Below, piece after piece: positions 13,030 to 26,466 of a DNA stretch of 64,000 nucleotides. Source of the stretch: Hypomesus transpacificus (lineage: Eukaryota > Chordata > Actinopteri > Osmeriformes > Osmeridae); contig NC_061080.1 of the NCBI RefSeq assembly GCF_021917145.1, forward strand, positions 2,461,497 to 2,525,496, written 5' to 3'. The notes beneath the pieces are model-generated. The model saw nothing but the letters and a program-made list of their open reading frames with translations. It did not search any database and was not told the origin of the DNA. The position numbers and the translations under genes are program-made. Position 1 is the first letter of the stretch; every line of letters starts with the position of its first letter.

Positions 13030-13310
13030 ACTGCACCATGCGCACAGACTCTGAGTTTTCCTTGGTACTACGCAGAATGCGCATCCTCTCCTTCCGTCTC
13101 CAGGCAAGGCGCACGCTCGCCATGGTTAGCGTGTATCCACGTTGCTCTCCCCTCGATCCTAACCGCCGAATTAGTCGTCAGGAGAATCTGGTATGGTACC
13201 AGGACTTGCGTTTCAGGTCCTTCACCACGATCCAGTCCCCTGGTATCAAATCATGCAGCGGTCCAGTCACCGGAAGAAGAATAACCTCCACCTGCCTGTG
13301 AATCTCACAC
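13030..13310 (-). pseudogene. Integrase C-terminal remnant of element B
   Basis: On the minus strand a stretch reads PLHDLIPGDWIVVKDLKRKS, the pattern of the integrase C-terminal domain of gamma/epsilon-like fish retroviral elements. Stops interrupt it after a few dozen residues and no catalytic core was recognised upstream. It shows that B is retrovirus-like and coding-dead. Confidence 0.5.
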
Positions 13311-16300
13311 AAAGTACACTACAAAGGGTTGCACAGTGATAAACAAGCACATTCTCACACAGGTCAGTTAAAAAGTTAACTGACTTCTTGTCGTCCGACT
13401 TCATCTTCAAGATCCCATTTTCTCATTCAACTTAAGTAATTGACACAATGTTGACTCCTATCAACTCCAAAAATAACTTCCTTAACCAAGTGTGACCCAT
13501 TATCATTATATATCCTCAAAGAAAAGAAAAATCTAATTGAAGAATAATCTAAATTACCAAAAGCTTGACCACTGAGCCCAAATCTGCCTGAAATGTCTAA
13601 AACTTCTTCCAACAACTTCTTCTATCAATCATCAACAATCATGAAACAGTATCACTTCTCCAAAATGTAACTCTAAAAAACTCCTTCTATCAATACTCAA
13701 ATAGTTTCTCTAACCTTAAACGTGAAGCTTAACGTGTTAAATTCCCTTTTCCCATATTACTTGTTCCACATATGAGTCTAACAAAATGAATATGCAATCA
13801 TTACAAATCCCCATGTATGTTAAAATTAATATTTCACACAAACTGTAGAGGCATGATCTTTCCATGTGTTAACTGAGCAAAATCTCAAGATAAATGTGTT
13901 ATGCAGACCATACAACCTCCATTTCATTCTCATATCCTTCCTTTTTCCAAAATGCATTTTCTTGTGGATTAGTCCAAATCTCCATTCCACCATTCCTTTC
14001 TCCATCCGTCTGCTGCATTCTGTAATTCTTGTCAAATATACTCAAACAAAACACAATTCTCACTCTGGGTTAAATACAGTCAAACATTTTCAACTTAGCA
14101 GTATTTCATCAAACCCCCACAATCTTACCACAGAGCCAAACTTCTGACACTAAAGTCATAAAACCATAAAACCCCCATAGTCACTTTCTGTTTGGATCAG
14201 TCAGTCATCAGTCAGTCATAAATTACTAAACGTCATCTCTTTCTCTCTAAGAAGCCCGCGCTTCCCTTATTCTAGTTAGTTCATCATTGCTTGCAGGCAA
14301 TCTACAAACCTTCTCCAGCTAGTTTCAGCACTAGCATTTCTCTGTGAAATAATCATCATTGTTAGAGTGAATCCCACATTTGCATACAGCAAGTTGTTCT
14401 ACAGGTGAAAATAAGAAACTCCCTGTTACCATACCTTTCCCAAATTCATATGTAACACCAATGAAGTATTAACTATCAGATAATGTGTTTAACTCTTTTC
14501 CCTTTTATGAATTGACAAGCTTACACTGAAGCAACCAACTTTTGAACCAATCTTTAGAGAATCAAACTATTTTAAAAAACAACCAAATTAAAAATAACCT
14601 CAACTTTTAATCTCTTATTATCTTTTCTTAAAAACACTTTAGGAACCGTTCAAATTACTACCTTTATATTTGAGATTCTCTTCTATTTTTCTGTATTTAA
14701 ATTCACCAAATCAAATCTCTCTTTGTCCAAGACATTAGGAAAACCATCCACTACCCCAAATCAGAATTTAATCTGCATGATTCCAAAATGAAACATAAAT
14801 CTTAGCCAAACGTATACCCCCTGTATATTTCTATATAGGTTAGATAGGTAGAGCTTCATAACTTGCTTTGGCTGCAGTCCAAAACAGGCTAATTAGCACA
14901 AACCATCAAAACCACAATTTATCAGACATAATGAGTCTTTCCAAATCATTTCAAACCCAAAAGTTATAATAACCCTCTTCATGCATCAATACCACAATAA
15001 AACATCCTCATCACAGCCTAACTGTTCATCCCAAACCTTGTGACAGGCTCTGATAAAAACACCCAAATAAAACTTAAAACCACATTACAATCAAACTCAA
15101 ATAAAAGTACATTGTAATAATTTTCTCTTTCTCATTTCAAAACCAAATTACATCCAATACTCTATCAAACTCTTAAAAACCTTAGATTTTACTTTTTTTT
15201 TTACTTAAAATGTTTGCCCATATACTTCTTCAAAGCATATGCATAGTTCCTTTTTCTTTTTAAACCTTTAAATTCACAATTTAACAAAAGTAACATAACC
15301 CCATAAAACAAAACCTTGTTCTTTAACTTTTCAAATGTCTTATCAAAGCATGTAATACAGAATACTCCTTTGAATATTCATATACCAGCCAAAACACCCT
15401 TGGCATGCGTAATGCACAGATCTCAAATCTCAAATTGGCGGACCAAAAACCCCAAAATGAAAACATTTAACTTGACTATTTTGTAGTTTGTATATGGTTT
15501 AGTGTAACACTACTCACTTTTACTCTTAGTTTTACTCAATGAATCAACTCAAATAAACATAGCCCATCTATCAGCACGCATTTTAAACTCGAATCAAACA
15601 AGCGCTCTGGGACAGAGCAAAACTCTGAAACTTTTCCTTTTTTTTTTTCTTTTGACAACACAGATGGTTGGCGCTTACCTTCTCTACACTTATCACCTCT
15701 GTAAGATCTCAACGTAACGGGACTCTGTTTTAGCCCCCATGCACCTTTCTCCATTTCTCCTCGGAATTTCTAACACATAAAATGTACTCAAACAAACAAA
15801 AACCTTGTTAACAAATGTATCAAAATACTCATCACGTAACATTTTCAAAAGCAACCAAATTAGTAGTCTATGTAAAACTCGGTCCAAATTCATCTATTAC
15901 TCTAAATTTGCGTCTTTGTCAATCTCTCAAATTTACATCTGCGCATGCGTCATACGCTTCCCATACTGGTTCCAAATTTCAAGCTGTAATTCCTTTACTA
16001 GCCTGTACCCGCCGCCATCGCTGTTGAATCTGTCTGTAAATTTGTTAGCTACAAATGTCGCTTCCACAGTTGCAAATTCAACTTCCTGGACTCTCCTCGG
16101 TCTCCGGACAGCAAAATGCACTTTCTCCACGTTTTCGTTGTTAGCCATTAGCTAGCTAACAAAGTCACAGCTTTGATCTTTTCCTCTCAGATCCCAAAGC
16201 TATCCTAACAATTTGTAACAGACTTCGTTCAACAGGCTGGCCTAAAACGGAACTAAAATCATATCAACCTTTCTAATCACGTCTTCATAACCCTTTACAT

Positions 16301-19209
16301 ATTTCTTTAAACAATTATCACATCTGTGAACTTCCCACACAAATGAAAATAAAAACCATCAATTGCTTCCATGTCAATGGATATCTAGTACGCATATGTT
16401 ACAATCAAACGTAGATATTACAGTAACCTCATTCACACAACACAAAACCGAAGCAACATTTCCAGATAAATTCAATACGTAGGCCTAAACAAAAAACATT
16501 CCTTTAACAACATAAACTGAAATTTCCGTTTGAACACATAAAAACTCTATAAACGTTTCAATAACCTTGGATTGTAATTCTTCGAATGAATATCGCTTTC
16601 GTTGCCAAAACTGGCCTTTAACAATTATCTGACCCAAGAACCGAAATTTAGCAGCGCCATAGCCTACTAATCCAATATCGAATCAAGCTCATAAGATAAA
16701 CTCGGTCTGTACATGATTTCCAAATCAAAAGTATGCCAACTCACAATATTTTCTTAACTTTGACAAAGAAACAGAAACACACATGTGTTTCAAACCAATA
16801 CATTTCTATTTTCAACGTCAAATTTTCTTTCAGATGAGTGTATTTTTTGTTTTCTCTTTTTTTTTTTTATCACTCATGATGTTGTGGGCCACTGCACGCA
16901 GAATGAGCCGCTAGACTCAAGCGCATGCGCCTCTTTTCAAATGGAGAATTCAGCCAAAGAATTAGCATTAGCATTTTCAAAAACACAGATGTCTCCATCC
17001 TCAAAACAAATCAGACAGATGTAAAATCTAACATCAAATATCGGTTAACACACAGTTGTAAAACAATATAACAAGTCAATCGTCACTCCTCTACCAACGA
17101 TGTCATAACCGATAAACATCCATAAGAATCTGAAGAGAATATAACAAAGTCTCTCCCAAGTGTTTCATCTGTGTACGTGTGTCAACATAGTAGCCTTCGT
17201 CACCAGTTCGGCAAGAATTTGCGAGTTTGCCCCCAATTTCCAGAAAACTTTCAACAGTGATGACACATCTCCGTACATTCACGTCCATAATGCTCAATAC
17301 ACCCAATCAAACCACACATTTTGTGCTCAACATAGATTGACCATTCCTATCCAATCGTGTTGGCCTAACTTTGTTTCTTCGACTTTCCTACATGTTTTCC
17401 AACCACATTTAAACATGTTCTGCATTCACTTTGATCAATCGTAACTCAGTGCTGTCCCTCGAGACAGAAACAATGCCACCCAAGCCTATAACATTCTTAA
17501 ACTCGTTCAGGGACTCAAACCCTTTTGTACCGGAGGGGACTTTAACTTCTCCTTCTTTTGAATAATAGGCAATAGTGCAATAGTGCAAGTCAAAGCACAA
17601 GCCGCAATATTTGCGGGAATCCAAAGCAAATCTATAAACAAATTCCAGGATCCTGCTTTCTTGACTTATCTTAGACAACAGTCTGTCAGAAAACACTTCA
17701 GTCGTAAGACAAACGTCTGACCTCAGTTTCTTCTCGCTTAGCCAGCAAGACCTAATGCGCCTGCGCATCCACCCGCTAACCACTACGGGCTACGGATGAA
17801 TACTCACCGCAAAGTGTGTCTGCGGAACAGCCATACAATTTGAATCGTGAATCTGTGTGGAAATAGATGAAAATTTCCCCACACTATCTGTTCTAATATC
17901 TATTTCTCTTTGACTCTACCTACCTCCATCCAATTCTGAAAAGCCATCCAACCAAGCTAACATCTATTATTTTCCAAATCGTGTAACAATTTCTCTCTGC
18001 ACAAGCTTTTCATAATTTCACAACAAAATGAACCCACACTCCGAAATCCACATATATCAATCCATATTTGCATTTGCAATAAACTATCGTTACCATACTT
18101 TTGCTTTATGTAATCGATGTTTGGACAGGTTAATTCTGCCTCCAGACCAATCTTTAGCCCTATTCATTTTCGAATTACAATCCATATTTGAACACATTGA
18201 ACCAACAATAACCAACGAAGGAACATAAAGACACAATTACACCCTTCCTTTCTTTTTTTTTTTTTTTACTCTCAAATTCCGATTTCACAACTTGTCAATG
18301 AACATATACCCTTACCGAATAGCCTACAATCGTAAATTACAAACGTTCAAACCAAAATAAAAAGAATTTAAAATTTTGATTTTTGTAATTTGTAGATATA
18401 GCTTTTACGTTGACACCATTAATTACTACCCATACTTCTTTTAACCTCAAAAAACATAACTTGCAAGTAAAACAAAAATGAACACGCGCGTTTACAAACT
18501 CACTTTGAAATTTCATAGGCCTATACCTACTTCCTAACTTCTTTTCTTTATCTTTTTTTTATTTTTAACTCAGCTGGTTACCGGTTCTCACAAGTATACT
18601 TTTCCACTTCTCTTCTGGACTTAGAATCATGTAACGCCTTAGTAATACATAAGAACTGTTATGACCACAATTGCCAATACAACTTCTCAAACTATCACCA
18701 ATCCAACATATTCTAATCCTTAGGGTCTCCAAGAAACACATAACACGATATCACATGTGAATTTTTTCTCCCTCTGTGTTGTTTCGTCAAACACACGACC
18801 TCTATGTATGTCCGTCGACACACTCTGCAGATTTGTTTTTTACGACTCTCACGTAAAAGATAGGTTCAACAACCGTACCTCATTAATTCGTACGACTCAC
18901 ACGTACAGGACACTGTTCCTCAGACCACTGCCCAATTACTAACTTTTAACCGAATTATTGACAATAGCCTATAACCATATTTAGACAATTCAATATCACA
19001 CAGTGACCAAAAAGAATATCTCACCTGTTTCTTTAAGACCCCGCGTCAGCAACAGCGTAACCAGTAAAACTCCCCTAGAATCGGCCCCGCTGTCTCCGAA
19101 AAATTTTGGAGGTTAAGGCAGCTGTTCCAGCCGGATTGATCAAATCGCCATCAGAGGGAGAAGTCTGTTAAACGCTGAGCAGACGAGGATTCCGAGTTCC
19201 GGCACCAAG
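13311..19209. other. Element B interior, no intact gene
   Basis: About 5.9 kb of AT-rich sequence with poly-T and poly-A runs and only short frames. The longest minus-strand frame is 124 residues (17409-17783) and has no domain I recognise. If gag and pol were once here they are beyond recognition by eye. Confidence 0.5.
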
Positions 19210-19901
19210 TGTAAAGGAAGAATTCGAGTGGCACTGTGTCGATCTGAATAGTCAAGGGATATGGTTTTAATACAATTTATTAGACTATATAATTACATAT
19301 GATTTAAACAAAGTACTTTGTGATCCGTCTTGGCGAAGGGTGTGATAGCCACAAATCGTTCGCAAGAGTGATGATCAGCCAGCACTCATGCACTGCCTTA
19401 TATAAACTTAAGATCAAATGGCATTCTATATGGTCAATCAATCAATGAAACAAACTCTGTGATTGGCCAACTCAACTTGGTGACAGTTTGAAACAATACA
19501 TCTCCCTAGCGATTGTTTCACTGTTCTTTGATGTCACAGCTCTCCCCAGAGCAGTAGATAATAAAGCCACAGGGGTTGACCAGTCAAATGGTCAACTGTC
19601 CTTTGTGTGACCATCTTCAAACAATACTTTTAATTAACACAAACAATGAAACAGGACACAGTCCTTCTAGCCAAAGTTCAGAGCAACTGTCTCATTGACC
19701 CCTTACAGTAACCAGAGGACAGAAGGCCATATAAAATGCTTCACCCATCCCCCAGGGCAAGCTGCCCACAGAGCCATCAGCACCTCACATTCCTTTGAAC
19801 TCAACTTAATTACCTTCCCTTCCTGTCTCTTACCAATGAACATAGAAGATTATAGATTTCATACACATACATCTATGCATATGACCAACATTTCCATTAC
19901 A
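19210..19901 (-). repeat. Element B LTR, right copy (5' LTR, complete)
   Basis: 692 bp. Minus-strand ends TGTAATGG and CCTTTACA form the expected TG...CA termini. The primer-binding-like site follows directly. Confidence 0.88.
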
Positions 19902-22900
19902 GAGGCAGACCACTCCTAGGTCTGATGAGGCATATGGGCAAATAGGGCAGGGTCTGCAAGGGGAAGGGGTAGATCATCCAGTGAGAAAGGGGGGACAGGG
20001 TCTCCAGGGGAATGGGGCCTTAGAACAGGGGTTGTATATCCAAAGGTAGTCAGACCCGCCGCTCTGACTCGTCCTGAAGCAGAAAAGAGTTACAGTCCCA
20101 GCATCACCTTATCTCCCATGATCAAGCAGTAACTGAGTCAAATGAGATGCAAACAGTCGGACACCAATGATTAAACACAGATATTGAAATCAAGAAGCCA
20201 TTTGAGGATTTAAAGTGGATATTTTTAGGGTGGGACAACAAACACAGAATTAAAAATATCCCATTACTGATTATACAATGTTAACATACAATTCAACAAT
20301 AATGATGAGACTATGCAGCGTTATGGCCAAGTGGTGAGGACACACTGGACACAGTGGGAAAACCCTAATGATGTTATAGGGGGAAACCCACCGTCACTCC
20401 GCAGAGTGGACATTCGACATCCATGTATCCACGGCAGACCTGGACATTCTCACAGGCCCCCTTCACCACATACATACAACTTTAGCCAAGCTTTTTAGAA
20501 TTGTAGTATAGAAAAAATAAAAGAAATTATCAAAAGAAATGTAATTCAAAATGTAACTGTCAAACCAATCTCCTGGTTTAACTCCTCCACTCTTTGGGTT
20601 ACAGCTTCACCTGGAACAGAATTTAGCAGAAGATATCTCTTTTCTAGTTAGCATTTTTTATAAAATTGGTTAACCATTTGATTCACCTCTTCATTATGCT
20701 ATGTGAAAGGTTTAAGTTGTAGTACATATGATCTCCAATAAATCAATTTAAATGGTGTTAAGCATCTGGTATAGGACTGGGAAAGACTTCAATTCACATA
20801 GTAAACATACTGTATCTATAATTACCAGGCAGTATTTTCCCCTTCACATTTCTTTAGTTCAATAAAGTGCATGCATATCATGTTTGCACAAATAGGGTAT
20901 GCAAAAAAAATAATCTTAAAAGTTTCCTTGAATAGAAATCCATATGCTATAAACACTGTTTTGTCATCTCCACCCCTCCTGTTTGAGACATGATTCATCC
21001 CATGGCTCAAATCAGCACATAACGAAACAGATTCCTTAGTTCCATAAGTTCCTCCTGCGAATTTACATAACCTACCAGAATTTACAATCTGTTTCTTTGT
21101 TTCCTTATTTAAACTAAATCAACTGTTAATCTTGTTTCTTTCACTTCAAAAAAGGTTTTCTTTCTTTTAAAAGTTAAGTTTAAGACCTATATTGTTTCAG
21201 ATTCTCAATTTTACCAAATCACACCTCTTTTCATCCAAGATATGATAAAATCAATTTTCATTATGCCAAACCAGAATCTGTATGCTTCTTAAATGAAATA
21301 TAGACCAATTAATGTTCTTAATGTAGCTAACCAAACATTTTTCCCAACTATATTTTCTACAAAGGTCAGATAGGTAGAACTTCATAACTCGTTTTACTGC
21401 CGTTCAAAACGAGCCAATCAGCTCAAACCATCATAACCACAATTTATCAGACTTGATGAGTCTTCCCAAATGATTTCAGAACTCTGTTACCAATAATAAC
21501 CCTCTTCATGCACTAATACCATTTATTAATACAACATTATCACAGCCTAACTATTTATCCCAAACAGTATGCCAGGCTCTGATAAAACTCTCAAATAAAA
21601 CTTAAAAATCAAATGACGATGAAACTCCAAATAAAAGTACATTGTAAATACTTTCTCTTTCTAATTTTTAACCACAATGCATCTAATACCTTTATCAAAA
21701 CTCTTAAAAACTCTAGGTTTGACTCTTTTGACTTAAAATGTTTGCCCCTATACTTTCAAAGTATATGCATAGTTTCCTCTTCAAAACATCAGTGTTTAAA
21801 CCAATCATCTCTTCACATCCACAAAACGTTCCCCTTTCATTTCATAACTTTCCATGATCCTCTCTAAACCAATCTTTTATGTAACTTTCCAATTGCTTTC
21901 TCATAATTTTTCACATTTCCTCAACCCAAAATAAAATAACTTTGCTTTTTTGAATTTGCTTAGCACTATCTATATCATAACTTTGTTTCATGGAATCCAT
22001 GTTTAGATAGGATAAAACTGCTCCCAGACCTACATCATTCATGTCAGTATTACGCTCTGTAATCATGTTAGCCAAACAATGCCCTTAAGACAAAAATAAA
22101 ATATAACTCAAAATGCTCCCTTTTTCTGTTTTCAAACCCGCAAACAATGTAACCCATAAGACACAAACCCTTACTCTTTAACTTCTCAAAAGTCTTATCA
22201 AAACATGTAATATAGAATACTCCTTTGAATAAATGCTATTATTTCCCAGTCATTACGCCCTCTGCATGCGTAATGCACGGATCTCAAATTGACATTTGCG
22301 GACCCGTAGATCGCTAATGAAAACATTTCATTTTCATATTTTGTTGTTAGTATATGGTTGAATGTAATACTCTTCTCACTTTTTCAATGACTCTTAGTTT
22401 TTACTCAATGAATCAACTCAAATAGACAATAGCCTATCAGCTCGTGTCTCAAACTAGAAACAAACAAACTGCGCGCGCTGGCACAATTTTTTTCTTTCAA
22501 CAACACAGCTGTTAAGCGATTATAATCGGTATGTACACTGTCTATTCACCTAATTTCGCTCTAATATAACTCTTCCAGTTGTATTAGAACCAATTTAAAA
22601 ACCGGGGGTTTAATTTCTGCATTTTTACTGAATACCATTACACATCACAGATTCTCCGATTATAAATACAAGCTCTGGTCGGAAAGGTTTCAAAAAACCT
22701 CCCTGTTTGGCTAGGAATTATAACAAATGTTGATCACGCATTTGTTAACCACCAAAACTTGGAATTCATCTAACAGACACATCTCTTAGCATTAATACTC
22801 ACATAATCATGCAGAGCTATACATCCCCTTTGTAAGATCTCAAGTGACGGGACTATTTTAGCCCCCACCTTTCTCCATCTCTCCCCTTGATTTCTTTAAC

Positions 22901-22981
22901 TTCTTGGTCAAAGAAAAAACCACACTACACGCCTCTCTATTTTTATTCAGCACAATCTGACTCCACACACATATTGTTTAG
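19902..22981. other. Element A interior, no intact gene
   Basis: AT-rich, degenerate. GGCAGGGTCTGCAAGGGGAA (about 19947-19966) and related copies on either side of element B (near 11970) form a short proline-rich-coding repeat on the minus strand. No domain is recognised. Confidence 0.5.
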
Positions 22982-23600
22982 GGACTCTAACTATTTTGAG
23001 GACACTTAACCTCAAGCACTAACTATTTTAACCTCAAGCACTAACTATTTTGAGGACACTTAACCTCAAGCACTAACTATTTTGAGGACACTTAACCTCA
23101 AGCACTGACTATTTTGAGGACACTTAACCTCAAGCACTGACTATTTTGAGGACACTTAACCTCAAGCAATAACTATTTTGAGGACACTTAACCTCAAGCA
23201 CTAACTGTTTTGAGGACACTCAACCTCAAGCACTAACTATTTTGAGGACACTTAACCTCAAACACTAACTATTTTGAAGACACTTAACCTCAAGCACTAA
23301 CTATTTTGAGGACACTTAACCTCAAGCACTAACTATTTTGAGGACACTTAACCTCAAGCACTGACTATTTTGAGGACACTTAACCTCAAGCAATAACTAT
23401 TTTGAGGACACTTAACCTCAAGCACTAACTATTTTGAGGACACTTAACCTCAAGCACTGACTATTTTGAGGACACTTAACCTCAAGCACTGACTATTTTG
23501 AGGACACTTAACCTCAAGCAATAACTATTTTGAGGACACTTAACCTCAAGCACTAACTATTTTGAGGACACTTAACCTCAAACACTAACTATTTTGAATC
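22982..23600. repeat. 32-bp minisatellite in the leader of element A
   Basis: About 20 tandem copies of a 32-bp unit (ACTATTTTGAGGACACTTAA plus CCTCAAGCACTA, permuted). One unit is shortened to 22 bp. Variants at the unit start (CTAAC, CTGAC, ATAAC) recur in the same order, suggesting a higher-order repeat of several units. It lies between the 5' LTR/primer-binding-like site and the rest of A. Confidence 0.92.
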
Positions 23601-23852
23601 ATAAAAACGGTTGATTTCCCACTACTGTTGGTTTGACTAGGTACGATGAAACATAGTAATCGTCTAAATTTGGTTCTGAGTTCCGAATAGCAGTACTTTG
23701 AATTAACAGGTGTCTGCTTACCTTTTTTTTATGTTGAGGCACGCCTGACGATTACGTCTGCCTCCTCGTACCGGTGTATGGGTCTCTCTCCCGATCTGTC
23801 GGTCGGGCCGGAACCCTCTGGACTCCCTCTTTTCAGCGTTGGGGTCACCATT

Positions 23853-24539
23853 TGAAGGACTGAAAATCTTTGTGTCTAATCCAATATGTAATGATGGTAA
23901 TCAATGACACAAATATGTGTTCTAGAAAGAGTGGTCTGGAGTCGCAAAGGTCCGATAATATCAGCTTTAATGCAGCAGTTGGAAATCAACAAGTACAGAG
24001 CTCTGGGGTTGTCTACGTTTCCCTACCCGCAACAGAGTTTGGGCTGGTTCACGAAGTCCAACTGGCTATCTGTCCCTGCCCCAGCATATATTATACAGTG
24101 CAATTGAAACAGAAATATCAAAAAAGGGTTGAGCTTGTTCTCTCGTGTATCAGGGAGTTTGTTCTTCCCCACGCATCCCTTCTGCTCGGGTGCTGTCTCA
24201 GCCTGGATTCAAGGTTGCTTCTGAAATGGAGAGATAACAACACAAAATACAGCCTGTTTCCCACACCCTGTGTGAGACACAATGTTTTAAGCCTGAGCAC
24301 ACTTCTAAGTTCATAAGATATACATTTAATAAGCACAAAACATAACTTTAATACATGTATCCTGTTTAAAGTCTTACGAGCATTGTTCCCGTTGCTATAT
24401 AGTGCAAAGTGCCTGTGATGCATTTGGTGATTAAGTTGCCACAAATATTAATAACTGGAATTATAGATAGTGCCATGCCCATGATACAGCTAATGATTAT
24501 AGCACTAGAATTATACTGTAACGTATAATAAATTCTTTA
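23853..24539 (-). repeat. Element A LTR, right copy (5' LTR)
   Basis: 687 bp, near-identical to 10769-11453. TGGTGACCCCAACGC follows internally on the minus strand. CCTT flanks it on the right. Confidence 0.88.
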
Positions 24540-26267
24540 CCTTCCACCGCATATTGCAGTCCCTTCTGCTGGATCTGGAGATATTACTCCAAAAATCATC
24601 ACTCACACTGACAGATTGTCCCTGTACTCGCCGCCATGGCTTTTGACAAGTAGCCTACCCAGCGTATACCATTAGGCTACTTAGCGACGTCAGCTGATCT
24701 GAAGTTCGACGTCTAAGGGGAACTATTTCTCTGCTGATCAACACTACGAATGGTAACAAATAAAATGTAAAAATACACACTGCGTTAAGTTATATTTTCG
24801 TTTTGGCAAGTAGCTGTGTAATAAGCAAGATAATGTATATAATGCCGGTCATTATTGGGAAAATAAGCCCCTTCAGGTCGAAGCAAAACCCCTCCGCGTA
24901 CCCCGGGACTTACTGTAGGCTACAGTACATATCGACATTGTTAGCTAATTCACATTGCTGATGTTACGTGTACTACCAAACTGTTCAGTTGGTGTTTCAG
25001 GATGATACAGACTTTGAAAGGTATAAGACACTTAATGACATCGTCTACAATGAAACATGCAGGTGAGAAGGAAGTTTAACACTTAAGTATTCAACGCATT
25101 GTGTTGTAGTCTAATTGTGTCTGTTCTTTGTGGCGGACAAACGTCCTTGCGTGTGTTTGTGTAGTATGTATGGGACAGAGAATCGCAGATTTAATCGCGT
25201 TTTAACATAACCTTTCACTCAATTCACAGTTTGAAACTATTAATGTGCAACAGTTTCAGAGTTCAACATGCCGGTGCCATGGGGAGAAATCAGAGGCAAA
25301 GTCTGGGGTCCTGACCATGGCTGTCCTGTACTTTGCCTGCACGGGTGGGCTGACAACTGTGGAACATTCAACACACTTGTACCCTAACTGCCACAAGGTA
25401 CCTAGAATAATTAAATTGCGCACTGTGTTGTCTGAACACATTGATGAAAAGGGCTGACAGTGTTACTAATGCAAGGTAAAGAGAAAAATAAATGTAGCAG
25501 AAAATCTGAACACAGTGTGTGTGGAATAAGGATTCTGTTGCATATTTTCTTCCGTAATCCCCGTGGCTAAACCCTGGCAAGGACATTAAGAAGAAAGGAT
25601 CATCCACTTCTGTTTCTCTGTCAGTCCCACACATCACTTTTTCTTACTTGCATGGTTTTTCTCTCTTTGACAGGCTTCCGGTATGTAGCCGTAGACATGG
25701 CTGGCCACGGCCTCTCCTCCCATCGTCCTCCTGGGGTCTTTTATTCCACCCCCTCGTACGTGGCGGACGTTCGGCGAGTTGTTGACGGTACAGAGACGTG
25801 AAAAGCCAGATATTGCCATGCCATGTTACGCTGTATAACAGCACATGACGAAACTGAGATTGTCTTAGTTCAATTGGAATATAGCACACAAACCCATATC
25901 ACATGCTAAGGAGTTCCAATTGATCCAAGCTATAAGCAATGCAGGGACTTGCTTGTTGTAGGTAATGGTAGGACAGTCTAATTGTTTTGTCTTGCTGAAG
26001 TTGGCCGGGGAAAATGTACAAGCAAGTATTGTCTGGTGTCGATGAGAAATCCAACCTGTTGACTTACACTTGCAGCTCTCCAGTGGAAGAAGTTCTCCAT
26101 CATAGGGCACAGCATGGGTGAGTTGCAAAGTTGATCGTTATATTACATTTCATACAAACTGTCCGTCTCTCTTTTCGGTGTATGCCATCTGACCATGCTC
26201 TCTCCTCCACAGGAGGCAATATAGCAGGAATGGTAAGAGAATAGCAGAATGCGATTACTTCTACTAG

Positions 26268-26466
26268 CCCTTGTGTTATCTTCGGGTCATTCTGACCCAT
26301 CAGTCATTGTGACCCACCGTCGTATTGCGACAACTTTACCACATACAAAAACTAAGTGAGGAATTTTCTTTTAACCGTCGGGCTGGCTCAGACCCCCACA
26401 TTGGGTAAACACAACAATAGTTTGTTGTGAACCTTTGGGTCATGTGACCCGAAGGCAGCACAAGGG
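26268..26466. mobile_element. CCCTTGTG-ended MITE in serhl copy 1 intron 5
   Basis: Inverted termini CCCTTGTGTTATCTTCGGGT and its counterpart (GACCCGAAGGCAGCACAAGGG at the right end) bound about 200 bp. TTAA overlaps only the right edge, which suggests but does not prove a piggyBac-type origin. The same insertion is in copies 2 and 3, so it predates the duplications. Copy 1 lacks about 50 internal bases. Confidence 0.7.

Larger units (their letters stand above)
11999..19901 (-). mobile_element. LTR element B inside element A (degenerate)
   Basis: Direct LTRs lie at 11999-12680 and 19210-19901, with no difference noticed over about 680 bp. On the minus strand the right LTR runs from TGTAATGG to CCTTTACA, giving a TGTAA...TTACA inverted end. 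TGGTGCCGGAACTCGG (about 19193-19208) follows as a primer-binding-like site. The interior is AT-rich with no open frame above about 125 residues. Interior stretches such as 15180-15230 resemble 21700-21770 in element A in the same orientation, so A and B are related. The left junction is irregular and no target duplication was found. Confidence 0.78.
10769..24539 (-). mobile_element. Endogenous retrovirus-like LTR element A (degenerate)
   Basis: The element is bounded by direct LTRs (10769-11453 and 23853-24539) and by CCTT at 10765-10768 and 24540-24543, a plausible 4-bp target duplication. On the minus strand the 5' LTR is the right one. It is followed after two bases by TGGTGACCCCAACGC, a primer-binding-site-like sequence (about 23836-23850). 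Before the left LTR lies the purine tract AAAAGAGGGA. No long open frame survives. An integrase-C-terminus-like fragment is seen at 11785-11985. A related element B lies inside, and without it A is about 5.9 kb. The two LTRs differ at only about ten positions by eye. Confidence 0.82.

Noticed and set aside
13866-18942. Many 60-120-residue frames in the element B interior
   Set aside because: Frames of this length are expected by chance in AT-rich DNA with sparse GC-containing codons. None shows a domain except the integrase-like remnant.
22982-23600. CRISPR-like appearance of regular repeats
   Set aside because: The units are contiguous without distinct spacers and the DNA is vertebrate, so this is a minisatellite.
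25227-25253. Earlier acceptor (TCACAG) for serhl exon 2
   Set aside because: Using it puts TGA directly after the junction in every copy; the acceptor CAACAG gives the conserved VSEFNMPVPWG reading.
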